A stretch of DNA of 64,000 bases. It comes from Rhizophagus irregularis (lineage: Eukaryota > Glomeromycota > Glomeromycetes > Glomerales > Glomeraceae). The stretch is from NCBI RefSeq assembly GCF_026210795.1, contig NC_089432.1:2294001-2358000 (forward strand). Reading direction: 5' to 3'. The stretch's first letter is position 1. Every line of letters begins with the position of its first letter. Made by a program: the position numbers and the translations under genes. Below are positions 23,421 through 36,673 of this stretch, piece by piece. Under the pieces are notes generated by a model that was not told the DNA's origin, did not search any database, and saw only the letters and a program-made list of their open reading frames with translations.

Positions 23421-26400
23421 ATGTCTAATAAAAATGACAATTCAAATGAATGGATTAACTGGATTGAAGAAGGTCTTTCTAAAAAACTTATTAAATATTA
23501 TGAATTTGAGCAATTTTATAATCTTCAAGAAGTTGGTTCCGGAGGTTTTGGAAAAGTTCAACGTGCAAATTGGAAAAATTCTCATAAATATTATGCATTA
23601 AAATCATTTTCTACTTTCAACGATACTACAATTAAAGAGATTGTTCATGAGGTAGTAATTAATTATTCCACACCACAGAATTTAACACCATAGTCATATG
23701 ATTTATGTATTTTTTTTTATTCTATATTATTTAGTAGTCTAGCTAAGCTGATCCTATTGAGTTGAATACCAGTGGTGTGGAATAGTATAGTCATTAAATT
23801 TATTATAAATATATATGTTTCTGACATAAAATTCTATTTATAGATTCAACTTCAGCGTGAAGTTGATTTTCATGAAAATGTTATCTGTTTTTATGGTATT
23901 ACAAATTCCGGTAAAGGTATTATAAATTTTAATAATATTATTTTTAAATTAAATGGTGACTAATCAATTTTTTAATCTTTTTCTTTAAAGATAACCAAAG
24001 AAAAGATTATATGCTAGTATTAGAATATGCTGATAATGCTACTCTCCGAAATTATTTAAAAGAAAATTTTAAAAATCTTACTTGGAAGGATAAATTTAAT
24101 TTTGCATCTCAACTGGTCTATGCAGTATCATGCTTACATGGTGAAGGAATTGTACATAGAGACTTGGTAAATTTCTATTATACATTAACTATTATGAAAA
24201 TTAACATATATGCAATAAATTAATTTATAGTAACAATTATTTAATTTTTTATATTTTAATAATAGCATTCTAAAAATGTGCTGGTCCATCAAAATACTAT
24301 TAAATTGGCTGATTTTGGACTATCAAAAAGAATTGAAGATTCATCCAACTTTCAATCAAAAGTATTTGGAATGGTTGCTTATATTGACCCAAAAATATTT
24401 AATAGAGGAAGAAATAACAATAATGAACAAATAAAAGTATATTCATTAAATGAGAAAAGTGATATTTATAGTACTGGTGTACTGTTATGGGAAATATCCA
24501 GTGGCCAACCGCCTTTTAATGATGAATTAAATGATATTGGCTTGGCTATGGAGATTTTTAAAGGCTATAGAGAAAAACCTATTCCTGATACACCTAAAGA
24601 ATATATACATCTTTATACTGGTAAATACAATTTAAACTTATAATTTATAATCAATGTTGTTTCAACTAGTTGAAGTTTTTTTTTTTTGTAGATTGTTGGA
24701 ATATTGAACCTGATGATCGTCCAACTATCATACAAGTGGTTGATAGATTAAAAGAAATTATAATAAGAAAAAATATAATTATAAAAGATTTTTATTTAAA
24801 TGATAATGATAAAAGTATCCAATCATCAAATAACAATCAGCCTAATTCAAATGTTAAAATTTCTAAAAGTACTATTAATTCACTATTACATGGAAGTTTA
24901 TCTCAAATTATTCAAAATTTTGATATAATGAATTCAAAAGAAATAGAAACTTCAATATCAACAAGTTATCAATTTAATATAATAACTAATTATATAATTA
25001 ATTTACTAGATAATGACTATGATGAAATAGGAAAACAGAAAGTGCTAAATTATCTTAATGACTATAATAAAACTTTGCAAGAAATTAATGTTTGGTTATT
25101 AAATAATCAAAATAAATCTGATTCTTTTGTTTTACTTGGAAAATTTTATTATTTGGGAATTAGTACCAATGTTGATGAGAAAAAAGCATTTGAATTATTT
25201 CAAAAAGCAGCAGATTTAGGAAATGCATCTGGAATATATAATTTGGGATATTGTTATGATAATGGAATTGGAACTGATATTAATGAAAAAAAGGCATTTG
25301 AATTATATCAAGAGGCAGCAAATTTAAAAAATGCATTTGGATTAAATAGTTTAGGATATTGTTATACTATTGGAATTGGAACTGCTATTGATTATCAAAA
25401 AGCATTTAAATTATATCAAAAGGCAGAAAATTTTGGAAATTCATCTGGAATGAATAATTTAGGATATTTTTATCAATGTGGAATTGGAACTAATATTAAT
25501 TATCAAAAGGCATTTAAATTATATCAAAAGTCAGCTGATTTAGAAAATGCTTCTGGGATGTATAGTTTGGGAAATTGCTATGAAAAAGGAATTGGAACTG
25601 ATATTGATTATCAAAAGGCATTTGAATTATATCAAAAGTCAGCAGATTTGGGAGATACATCTGGAATGAGTAATTTAGGATTTTGCTATGAAAGTGGAAT
25701 TGGAACTGGTATTAATAAACAAAAAGCATTTAAATTATATCAAAAATCAGCAGATTTAGAAAATGCATTAGGAATATGCAATTTAGGAAATTGTTATAAT
25801 AATGGAATTGGAATTGGTATTAATAAGCAAAAGGCATTTGAATTATATCAAATGGCAGCAGATTTAGGAGAAGAATTTGGAATGAATAATTTGGGAGATT
25901 GTTATAATTATGGAATTGGAACCAATATTAATTATCAAAAGGCATTTGAATTATATCAAAAAGCAGCAAATTTAGGAAATGCATCAGGAATGAATAATTT
26001 AGGAGATTGTTATAATAATGGAATTGGAACTGATATTAATAAGCAAAAGGCATTTAAATTATATCAAAAGGCAGCAAATTTAGGAAATGAAAAGGGAATA
26101 AATAATTTAGGATATTGTTATAGCAATGGAATTGGAACTGATATTAATAAGAAAAAAGCATTTGAATTATATCAAAAGGTAGCAAATTTAGGAGATATAT
26201 CTGGAATAAATAATTTAGGAAATTGCTATCAATATGGAATTGGAGTTAAGGTTAATTACCAAAAGGCATTTGAATTATATCAAAATGTAGCAGATTTAGG
26301 AGATGCAAAAGGAATAAATGATTTGGGATATTGTTATCAAAAAGGAATTGGAACTAATGTTGATAAAATAAAGGCGTTTAAATTATATCAAAAGGCAGCA

Positions 26401-26772
26401 GAATTAGAAAATACATTTGGAATAAATAATTTAGGAAATTGTTATAAAAATGGAATTGGAACTGATATTAATTATCAAAAGGCATTTGAATTATATCAAA
26501 GGGCAGCAGATTTGGGAAATGTACAGGGAATAAATAATTTAGGATATTGTTATAGATTTAAAATTGGAACTAATATTAATAATCAAAAGGCATTTGAATT
26601 ATATCAAAAAGCAGCAGATTTAGGAAATAGTACTGCTCAATATAATCTTGCTTTCATGTATGAAAGTAATAAATCAATAGATGATGCACTTTATTGGTAC
26701 AAACAATCTGCTGAACAAGGAAATCAATATGCTCAAAATAAGTTAAATGAGCTTAATAATCATGAAATTTGA
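23421..26772 (+). CDS. K4: TKL-Sel1 kinase, 15 Sel1 units
   Basis: Five exons: 23421-23651, 23844-23916, 23991-24166, 24266-24620 and 24692-26772, all with GT-AG ends and unbroken frame, about 971 residues. The glycine loop GSGGFGKV is near residues 39-46, Lys (YALK) near 61, HRDL near 157-160 and DFG near 176, so it looks catalytically complete. After the kinase domain comes a linker of some 120 residues, then about 15 Sel1 units of 36 residues (LGYCYxNGIGTDINxQKAFELYQKAA) from about residue 426 to the end. Intron 1 is 192 nt, against about 60-85 nt in the relatives, because it holds a small inverted-repeat element. K4 and K5 form a tail-to-tail inverted pair. Likely a cytosolic signalling kinase with a protein-binding tail; substrate unknown. 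Confidence 0.9.
23664..23784. mobile_element. Small TIR element in intron 1 of K4
   Basis: The left end TATTCCACACCAC and right end GTGGTGTGGAATA are perfect inverted repeats 121 bp apart. TA at each edge could be the target duplication of a Tc1/mariner-type insertion. Splice sites of the intron are untouched. Introns at the same place in K1, K3, K5 and K6 lack it. Confidence 0.65.
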
Positions 26773-28524
26773 TGATTTGCTTAATATAAATACTTTTTTA
26801 CAACATAAAATATAATTTTTTTATCTTATTCTTATTTTTTCATATTTAGTAATTACCAATATTGAAAAAATTTCAAAATAAAGTGGAATTGATAATAAAC
26901 ACTTTTTTTTTTAAATATTTATGCATATATGATATGTTATATTTATGTTGTATGTTTATATACATTTTATATAAGAATTTTTCTAACTATCACCGGGGTG
27001 ATGATCACCGGTGACTGAAATTATGACGATCGACCAGCATTGAAAAATATAGCGTCGGTAAAAATTGTTAATTCTGGACTACGGTGATGATCACTCCAGT
27101 AAAAACTATATATAAAATAAATATTTTTTTTTTTTTAGGATTTACTAATTTTGTAAAAACTGTAAAAAAAGTGGAATCTAATGTACATGAAATGTTTATT
27201 CTTTTTGCCAATAGCAAATATATGATTTTTTACCTATTTTTTCATTGTATATGATAAATTTTTACAATACAAGTATTTGTGCATTTTTTCATCAGTAATA
27301 ATTTAGGATCAGGATCCTTATCCCAGTAAAAAGTCCTGTACTGAATTCATATTAGGTTTGTATTGAATTTATACATGAGCCCGTTTGGTACGAAAAATTG
27401 GACCATAAATGGGATAAAATTAAAATAAATATGGCCAAATTTTATACCGAATGGGCTCATTTTATAATTAGCCTATATTTGGTACAAGAACTTTTTACTG
27501 GGTATGGATTCTTTATAGATGGAAAGAATCCTTAAAGATCCTTAAATTGATTATAAAATTTTATGGATCCTTAAGAATTTTATAAAATTTTTATCAAGGA
27601 ATTATAAAAAAAAATCCCACAGAATTTACTATAGAGTCTGATCTATTATTACCATAAAATTTATTATACTAATCTATTGTTATAATGTTATGACAATAAT
27701 CCTCATAAAATTTACTATACCGATCTATTATTACAAAAAAAACACTAAAATTTGTTATCTACTACTTATTAGCATTAATAGTAGAAATGGCAATCACCAA
27801 AAAGAGAACTAAAAATAATACATTATTAGTAATCAACATAACTTGCCAATCAAGTACGTGGATCTTAACTATAAAGAATATGGATGGAACAGACACAGAC
27901 ATGTTTACAATTTAAAATTAATTTATATTTTATACTGACAGGCTAATCTAAATGTAACCGATCAACATTTATTTTTTTATTATATATACTGTATTTAGTT
28001 AAATAAACCTACAAACAAATAAAGAAACAAATATTAATTTTAGGGATTCTATAGAATCTTTTGATAGGGAATTCTCACTGATAGAGAGGTTTCTTAGGAA
28101 TCCTTGTTAATTATGAGGTTTTGGAATTCCTGTGGTTCCACATTCAAAAATTTACTGTACTGTTAGATTATCTATAAATTAAAATGATACAGCCTTGTGT
28201 ATTATGTGACATTGAAATACCTGTGCAAATCACAAGATTTTGATGTATTGGATAATTAATTTTGACTATCATGATTAATTTCAACTCAGTAAAAAGTCTG
28301 TAATTGTATAAAATTCATATACTAGTTTTTGTAATAATTGTTTAATTTTGTTATAGTATTTGCTAAATTTAAATATTTTTATTTTTAAAGTTTAAACATA
28401 ATTATACAAAATTGCATGATTTCTAAATTTATTTGAAATTTGTGCTAGAGTAGTAAATAATATTATAATAACTAACACTTAAATAAACGAAAGTAACTAA
28501 ATACTATAAAGTATTTTATTCTAA
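26773..28524. other. Spacer between the inverted kinases K4 and K5
   Basis: No gene. It holds a 181-bp palindromic element at 27322-27502, a cluster of GGTGATGATCACC palindromes near 26990-27100, and a second trace of the CAGTAAAAAGTC end motif near 28288. Confidence 0.5.
27322..27502. mobile_element. Palindromic MITE between K4 and K5
   Basis: Starts CCCAGTAAAAAGTCCTGTAC and ends GTACAAGAACTTTTTACTGGG. The inner arms ATGAGCCCGTTTGGTA and TACCGAATGGGCTCAT are also inverted, so most of the element can fold into one hairpin. No coding content. Confidence 0.65.
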
Positions 28525-31500
28525 TTAATTTACTTTACATGAATTATTCATTTCCTTTTTAGACATTTTTAATTTATCTTGAGCATCTTGATTTCCTTGT
28601 TCAGCAGATTTTTTGTACCAATAAATTGCTTTATCCATATCTACAGCAATTTCTTCTCCATTTTCATACATCAAAGCCAAATGAAATTGAGCTATATTAT
28701 TTCCTAAAAGTGCTGCCTTTTGATATAATTCAAATGCCTTTTGTTTATCAATATGAGTTCCAATTCCATTTATATAACAATATCCCAAATTACTTATTCC
28801 AGTTGCATATCCTAAATCTGCCGACTTTTGATACAATTCAAATGCCATATTCTTGTCAATATAAACTCCAATTCCTTTTTCATAGCAATATCCTAAATTA
28901 CATATTCCAATTGCATTTTTTAAATCTGCAGCTTTTTGATATAATTGAAATGCTTTATAATTATTAATATTAGTTCCAATTCCACTCATATAACAATTAC
29001 CTAAACTAACTATCCCAGATGCATTTTCTAAATCCGCAGCTTTTTTATATAAATCAGATGCTTTATATTTATTAATATTAGTTCCAATTCCACCCATATA
29101 ACAATTACCTAAACTAACTATTCCAGATGCATTTTCTAAATCTGCAGCTTTTTGATATAATTTAAATGCTTTTTTTACATTAATATTAGTTCCAATGCCA
29201 TTTTTATAACAATTTCCTAAATTATTTATTGCAAATACATTTCCTAAATCAGCTGCTTTTTGGTATAATTCAAATGCCTTTTTCTTATCAATTTTGATTC
29301 CAATTCCATTTTTATAACAATTTCCTAAATTATATATTCCCAATGCATCTCCTGAATCTGCTAATTTTTGATATAATTCAAATGCTTTTTGTTTATCAAT
29401 ATCAGCTCCAGTTCCATTATCATAATAATATCCTAAATGATTTATTCCAAATACTTCTTCTATATCTTCTACACTTTGATTTATTACTAATTCAAATATC
29501 TTATGTTTATTAATATCAGCTTCAATTCTATTGTCATAATTATTTTCTAATTCATTTATTTCGGATGTATATTCTAATTCTACTGCCTTTTGATATAATT
29601 CAAATGCCTTTTTCTTATCAACATCTGTTCCAATTCCTTTTTCATAGCAATTTCCCAAATTATATATTCCAGATATATTTTTTAAATTAGCTGCTTTTTG
29701 ATATAATTCAAATGCTTTTTTTATATTGATAACAGTTCCAATTCCAATAGTATAACAATATCCTAAATTATTTATTCCAGATGAATTTTCTGAATTTGCT
29801 GCCTTTTGATATAATTCAAATGCCTTTTGTTCATCAATATCAGTTCCAATTCCATTTTGATAAAAATATGCTAAAATATTTATTGCAATCACTTCTCCCA
29901 AATCTACTACTTTTTGATATAATTCAAATGCCTTTTTCTTGTCAATATCAGTTCCAATTCCTTTTTCATAGCAATTTCCCAAATTATATATTCCAGATAT
30001 ATTTTTTAGATCAGCTGCCTTTTGATATAGTTCAATTGCTTTTTTATAATCAATATCAGTTCCAATTCCATTACTATAACAAAATCCTAAATTATTCATT
30101 CCAGATGCATCTCCTAAATCTGCTGACTTTTGATATAATTCAAATGCCTTTTGATAATCAATATCAGTTCCAATTCCTTTTTCATAGCAATTTCCCAAAC
30201 TATACATTCCAGAAGCATTTTCTAAATCTGCTGACTTTTGATATAATCCAAATGCCTTTTGATAATTAATCTTAATTTCAATTCCACATTGATAACAATA
30301 TCCTAAATTATTCATTCCAGATGAATTTCCTAAATCTGCTGCCTTTTGATATAATTCAAATGCTTTTTTCTTATTAATAGTAGTTCCAATTCCAATGGTA
30401 TAGCAATATCCTAAACCATTTATTGCAAATATATTTCCTAAATTCGCTGCTTTTTGATATAATTCAAATGCCTTCGTTTTGTCAATATTAGTTCCAATTC
30501 CGTTTTCATAACAATATCCTAGATTATATATTCCAGATGTATTTCCCAAATCTGCTGCTTTTTGATATAATTCAAATGCTTTTTGTTTATCAACATTGAT
30601 TCCAATTCCTAAACAATTAAATTTTCCATGTAAAACAATAGAATTAGAGTCATTGGGATTATTTAGTAATAAATTATAAATTCTTTGCAAAGTCATATTA
30701 TAATTATTAAAATAATTTAGTACTTTTTGTTTTCCTACTTCATCATAATCATTATCAAGTAAATTAATTACATCATTAATTACTATATTGTTAAAGCTAT
30801 TCTCAAATTGGCCATTTGATGACATTGAAGTTTCTATTTCTTTTGTATCCATAATATCAAAATTTTGAATAACTTGAGATAAACTTCCATGTAATAATGA
30901 ATTAATAACATTTTTAGAAATTTTAACATCTAAATTAGGTTGATGGTTATTTGATGATTGGATACTTTTATTATTATTATATAGATGAAAATCTTCAATA
31001 ATTATATTTTCTTTTATCATAATTTCTTTTAATCTATCAACTACTTGATTGATAGTTGGACGACTATCAGGTTCAATATTCCAACAATCTACAAAAAAAA
31101 AAAATCTTAATTGTTTTGACAACCTTCCTCCATTATTTATAAATCATAACTTGAATTGTATTTACCAGTATAAAGTTTTATATATTCTACGGGTGTACCA
31201 TGAATGGGTGTCTCTCTAAGGTTTTCTAAAATACTTAAAGCCAAACCAATATCATATGGTTTACCATGAAAAGGAGGTCGACCACTAGATATTTCCCATA
31301 ACAACACACCAATGCTATAAACGTCACTCTTCTCATTTGATGAGTATACTTTCGTTTTTTTGTCATTGCTATTTCTTTCTCTATTAAATATTTTTGGATC
31401 TATATAAGGGACCATTCCAAAAACTTTTGATTGAAGGTTGGATGATTCGTCAATCCTTTTTGACAGTCCAAAATCAGCTAATTTAATAGTATTTTGATGG

Positions 31501-32206
31501 ACTAGTACATTTTTTGAGTGCTGTTATTAAGAAAATAGTCATTATAAATTAATAATTTAAAATAATCAAAATATAATAGAAATTTACCAAATCACGATGT
31601 AAAATTCCTTCACCATGTAAGCATGATACCGCATAGACCAGTTGAAATGCAAGAATCAACTTGTCGTTCCAAGTTAGATTTTTAAAATTTTCTTTCAAAT
31701 AATTTCGGAGGGTACCATTGTTAGCATATTCCAATACTAATATATACTTTTTTCTTTGGTTTTCTTTTTAAAAAGAAAAGATTTAAATAATTCATCGCTA
31801 TATAATAAATAAAATAATACTAATACTTAAAATACCTTTACTGGAGGTTGTGACACCGTAGAAACGGATAACATTATCATGAAAATCAACTTCGCGCTGA
31901 AGTTGAATCTAGACAATAAATAAAATTATATATCAGAAGTGTGCGATAATGTTTTATATTTTATATTATAATTACCTCTCGAACAATTTCTTTAACTGTA
32001 GCATCATCAAAAGTAGAAAATGATTTTAATGCATAACGCTTATGAGATTTCTTCCAATTTGCACATTGAACCTTTCCAAAACCTCCAGAACCAATTTCTT
32101 TAAAATTATAAAATTGTTCAAATTCATAATATTTAATATATTTTTTAGAAACAGCTTCTTCGATCCAATTAATCCATTCATTTGAATTGTTATTTTTATT
32201 AGACAT
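28525..32206 (-). CDS. K5: TKL-Sel1 kinase, 19 Sel1 units
   Basis: Five exons on the minus strand: 31976-32206, 31836-31908, 31588-31763, 31166-31520 and 28525-31088, unbroken, about 1132 residues. Exons 1-4 have exactly the lengths of K4 (231, 73, 176, 355 nt). The glycine loop GSGGFGKV, YALK, GILHRDL and ADFGLSKR are all present, so it looks active. The tail from about residue 428 has some 19 Sel1 units of 36 residues, four more than K4; one or two units are diverged (LENNYDNRIEADIN). The ending is AQDKLKMSKKEMNNSCKVN. It mirrors K4 across a 1.75-kb spacer, including the upstream block, so the pair probably arose by inverted duplication. Product location unknown; no signal peptide or membrane segment. 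Confidence 0.9.
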
Positions 32207-32440
32207 CGTTGAGTAAATAAAAATTCTTACTGCGGTTATCGCTTTCCTAAAATTAGAAAAAAAAAAAATTACAGAGTATTTTCCTTAACTATTTATAAAT
32301 TAAATTTGTATCACCAAAATGTTTTCACCAAAACTCCGAAGGTAACTGTTGATCATGTTGATCATGTTGATTATTTCGCTTCTAAATTTAGAATTCGACT
32401 CCTAATTGTCCACGTGACCACTGATTTTATTTTAATGATA
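32207..32440 (-). promoter_or_regulatory. Conserved upstream block of K5
   Basis: Minus-strand counterpart of the K4 block: the CCGCAGTAAGAATTT box at 32221-32235 (15 bp before the ATG), the GATCAACAGTTACCTTCGGA block near 32325-32354, and CACGTG at 32411. Order and spacing match K4 and K6. Confidence 0.55.
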
Positions 32441-34659
32441 CTAACAAATATACTAAGAGATTTGATAATTCGTGAATAAAATAACTTTCAAAGACGAATA
32501 TTTTTCAAGAAAAAAGATGAAACATTTATCTGATCCAAAAGATATACTTGATATTCCGGTAATGATTTTTTTTTTTTTGATGAAAATTATGAAAATTAAA
32601 GGTTTCCTTTAACATAATTTATTTATTCTTAAAAATACGAAATATTAATTAAGAAAAAAAATGTGTAATAATAAAAAAAAAAATATTACTATATAAATTG
32701 CTAACATTTAGATGATATAAAATCACCTGCCGACAGGACATTTTCCGATAGCCTAACGCTGGGCGTTTGATCACGTGTTCATGCATAACTCTGCATAACT
32801 CTGGCCAAACTTTTCGGAAAATCGTGCCGTAGTCAGCCTTACAAGAGTTTAGTCCATGTGGCATAAAATCACAGAGTGCAAATTAATTATCTAATTTACA
32901 TAATCCATAATTCCAATACAAACGCATATAAATATGAATATTTTGTTAAAAATAAAATATCATTAGCAAACTAAAGATTATATTAATCGCAAGAATTAAA
33001 GTAATAATAATATATATTTAAATTTAACTAATGACTATTTCTTATTTGATTAATTTAATTGCCAATCCGTCTAAAATCAGCACTGCGTTACTAATAAAAT
33101 TCGGGGATATTAACGATAATAAAAAAACCCGTTTTTTACATCTCACGCGCGGGATAAACTTTTACCCATTTCACCCATTTCACAAATAAAAGTACCTTCA
33201 ATTTTTTACTAGTTCTATAAAGAAAAATATTTAAAAAAAAGTCTTTAAAAAAAGCTTAGAAAGCCAAAAAATATATGTTTGTAATGTAAATAACATAATA
33301 TAGTAAAATAAAATATTGAAATTTCTTACATTTTAAGGTGTAAATCTGACGCGCGTACATAGTAAACTTATTATTTTGCATATGAACGTAAAATTTTTTT
33401 TTGCAAATTCTTTTTTTTTCAAGTATTTTTTCAGTATATCATATGACTTTTATTTATAGTTAATATGTCGTCTATGAAAATATCCTTTTCTGAAGGATTG
33501 TGTTCTAGCACAAAATCGGCAAATTTAACCCCGAATTTTATTAGTAACGCAGTGCCGTTCTTAGACGAATCGGCAATTAATAATGATAGTGTGAAGCGAC
33601 GGACTATATATTTACGAAGATCATTAAGGTGCTGCACAAAATAATTAACAAAACTATGTCAATAAAATTATTTATTTTTTCGTGCCACATAATTTTTTTT
33701 TAAAAAATAAATAACCATTACATTCGAATTTCCCAATAAATTTCAATGCTTTTTTTCATATTCGCTATCTTTTATATTTTCATGGGTCTAATTTTATTCT
33801 GGCGCTTTTTGGTTCTAAGTTTTCATCAAACATGAAGAATTACAATTGAATTTCGGCAAGTGGTCAATATCAAATAAATAATTAAAATTAACTGCATAAA
33901 TTTAGTGATGCTGATTTAATCGAAACCAAATGTTATTCAATATTTTTATAAATATCATTTATATAAATGATTAATTTGTATAAAATATATTATATATTTT
34001 TTTCTTTATTAAACATTTTGTAACATGAATACGTTTATTGAATGTGCAATTTAATACCTAGTTTAAAAATAAAAATAGTATCACTATTTTGAAGATATAA
34101 AAATACTTTGAAATATCATTTACTATTATTGTCTTTTTTTTCTTGATTTTTTACTTTGAACAAAATACTGTATCTCATTTAGTGCTTTCAAAAAAATTTC
34201 ATTTCTTTAATTCTTTTTTGTTATATCCTTTTTCAACTTTATCCGTATTCTTTAAGATATTTTCATTCTTTGGTCTATCAAACAAATAGATATTGCATAA
34301 AAATCATTCAAAATTTTTTAATATTTACGTCTAATTTAGGAAAACGGCATAAATTCTTAAGTTATAAACCTAACGAGTTTAGATCACTTGACTGAAATGT
34401 TTTTGAAGAGAAAAATTATACTAGTCAAAAAGACGAAATAATAAACAAATAAACTAGACTAATTTAGATACAGTTAATGAGCTTTAAAATATAAGTATAT
34501 TGAACCTATTTATTAGGTTATAAGTTATAGAACTAATTTTCATAATTAATCATAACCATAATTCTCTTTATGTAAAAAATAAAAAAAAATATTTCAAAAA
34601 AATATTTAAAGTAAAAAAAATGGAAATCTAAAATTTTATAAGAAAATTTTTTTTAAAAA
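32441..34659. other. Mostly gene-free stretch with an inverted repeat
   Basis: Apart from the inverted repeat at 33050-33600, nothing is supported. A CACGTG is at 32772. The part from 33640 to the glycosyltransferase stop is plain AT-rich DNA that would hold its 3' region. Confidence 0.45.
33050..33600. repeat. Imperfect inverted repeat with shared coding-like arm
   Basis: The left arm (33055-33115) has ATTGCCAATCCGTC and CACTGCGTTACTAATAAAAT. The right arm (33520-33580) has the reverse complement, ATTTTATTAGTAACGCAGTG, then GACGAATCGGCAAT. Weaker symmetry continues inward (CACGCGCGGG near 33147 against GACGCGCGTAC near 33348). The right arm is open on the minus strand (SSKNGTALLIKFG at its core). 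It may be a TIR element or an inverted gene fragment; I cannot name the protein. Confidence 0.45.
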
Positions 34660-36673
34660 TTATTCTCTTTTCGGTTTTTGATTAGAATAAGGAAAAATTA
34701 TTCTCATAAATAACTTAATTAATTTAAATGTAATCCATAAAATAATTCCATTAAATCCAAGAATGATACATAATAAAGTTACATAAACATCATAATTATT
34801 TCCTCTTATAAATCCCATTCTTTTATCGGCAGGAATCAATTCATTTAATTCTTGATTAAAAGAACCTCGATGTAAAATATATTCAATTAAATCTGCAGCC
34901 CTATATTTTCTTTTACTATTAATTTTGGCCAAAACTTTCATTCTCCCTACATTTTTCTTTATATCATTATCATTTAATAAGAAATTTATCTTGGTTATAA
35001 TATCATTAACTTCCAAATTAAATTTATTTAATGTTAATGCTACACCAGCTGATTTCAATTTTTGAGCATTACCCATCTGATCACCACCAATAGGTAATAC
35101 TAACATGGGTGTACCAGTAAAAAGGGATTCATGAATACTTCCTGCACCTCCATGACTAAAAAATAATTTCGTATTGGTATGATTAAGTACAGCAAATTGT
35201 GGTACAAAATTTGTAATACGTATATTTGGATGTTCGTTATTTAGAATTGAAGATGTTTGAACTTGCAAACCATTAGTTAAATTTAATGTAGGAGAGAAAT
35301 CATTCTTTGATGTCATAACTAATGACCAAATTACACCATCAATCATATTCTTATTAACGATTTCAATAATGGATTGTAAAATTTTGTTATTATTCTCAGT
35401 GGTTGTGAAGAAACGACCACCAAAAGCTATATATAAAACTCGATCATGTCCATTTATAAAATTCGAGAGTTCAGGTGTAAGTGGAGGATAATCTTTTGAT
35501 ATTATTGGTCCAATTTCCTAAGAAAGAATGAAAATTATTATTACAAATTGCATACATCACATTTTACTTCGCATGTTATAATATCTTCTGGTTGGTGTTT
35601 ATTACCTGAACATTTGATGGTAAAGTTTGCGGTAACTTGAACGAAAAAAAAAAAATTAAAATTCAAATAAAATAAATTTAATTTAATAAAAGAAAAATAT
35701 TACTTTACCTCAAGACCAAAGAAAGTATCAATAAAAACTAGAGAAGTTCGAAGTAATCTTCTAAAAGACATATAAACGGGTTCAATACTCATTTGATTTC
35801 TTAAATCATTTATTTGATTTAAAGGAGTATATAATAAACTAATAATATGAAGAGGTCGTATTATTGTACACTTAAATCTTTCCAAAAATGATTCATTTTC
35901 CAATGAAATATTACAATGGAACATTGGATCAGATTTATACGTTTGAGCGTCTGTTACTAAAAAAAAAAAGATTATTTTTTCAAATAAAAAAAATTAAATA
36001 GAAATCATCTTTTATAAGTAATTACCATAAAGAAAAGACATGAATCCAACAACAGGCTTCTTTAAAGAATGAGCGACATCTAAACAAGCATCATTAAACA
36101 TAGTATAACAAATAAATAAATCAATATTATTATCAATTGCAGTATCTTTATATATTTCGAATGTGCTCTTGTATGATTTTACGGTTGATTCAAATATTTT
36201 TGATATCAATATATAATCAAATTCTGCTTGTATAAGTCGTGCAGAATCTCCTGTATTTTTAACGGTCAATGGGGGTCCCAATGAAATCTGTTTAATGGTT
36301 GGATATTCTGACGCTGGCGTATAATTTCCTGATGATAACATTATTACCTATGTATAAAGTATAAAATATAGTGAGATAAAATAACAATTTTGAAAATTAT
36401 ATATTTTTATTTACTCACATTGTGACCTCTTTCAATTAATACAGCAGCAATATCTAACATTGGTTTAAGATGACTTCTCCCACCAGTATAAGAGCCTACC
36501 AAAATATTTTTAGGTGAGAGATTTATATCTAAATTTGTAGGAATATAATTTCGTGTCGCTATAATAACATTGATATGTAAGATAAGATTTAATAAGAATA
36601 ACGATAATAAGAAAGTAAAAATTTTTTTATTCATTTTCATTTTGGAATTAACTTGATTGATACGATACTTCAA
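34660..36673 (-). CDS. UDP-glycosyltransferase, membrane-anchored
   Basis: Transfers a sugar from a UDP-sugar to a lipid, sterol or small molecule; the acceptor cannot be read from sequence. Five exons: 36419-36673, 36026-36347, 35709-35956, a 30-nt exon at 35606-35635 (LPQTLPSNVQ) and 34660-35517. These give about 570 residues, or about 559 if the Met at 36640, which starts a cleaner signal peptide (MKMNKKIFTFLLSLFLLNLI), is used. The N-terminus has the GGRSHLKPMLDIAAVLIERG region of the acceptor-binding half. The C-terminal half has the UGT signature core (FSHGGAGSIHES, then GTPMLVLPIGGDQMGNA). A membrane segment near the end (VTLLCIILGFNGIILWITF) is followed by a basic tail KPKRE, as in ER-bound family 1 glycosyltransferases. 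All splice sites keep frame. Confidence 0.88.

Noticed and set aside
25100-26700. Regular 108-bp repeats that could suggest a CRISPR or satellite array
   Set aside because: They encode Sel1 units in frame within K4; there are no spacers and the repeats are coding.
28626-30269. Long open frames opposite the Sel1 repeats of K5 (also opposite K1, K3 and K6)
   Set aside because: They are mirror frames of the 108-bp Sel1 unit, which lacks stops on the other strand; the repeated QYQFQF peptides are an artefact.
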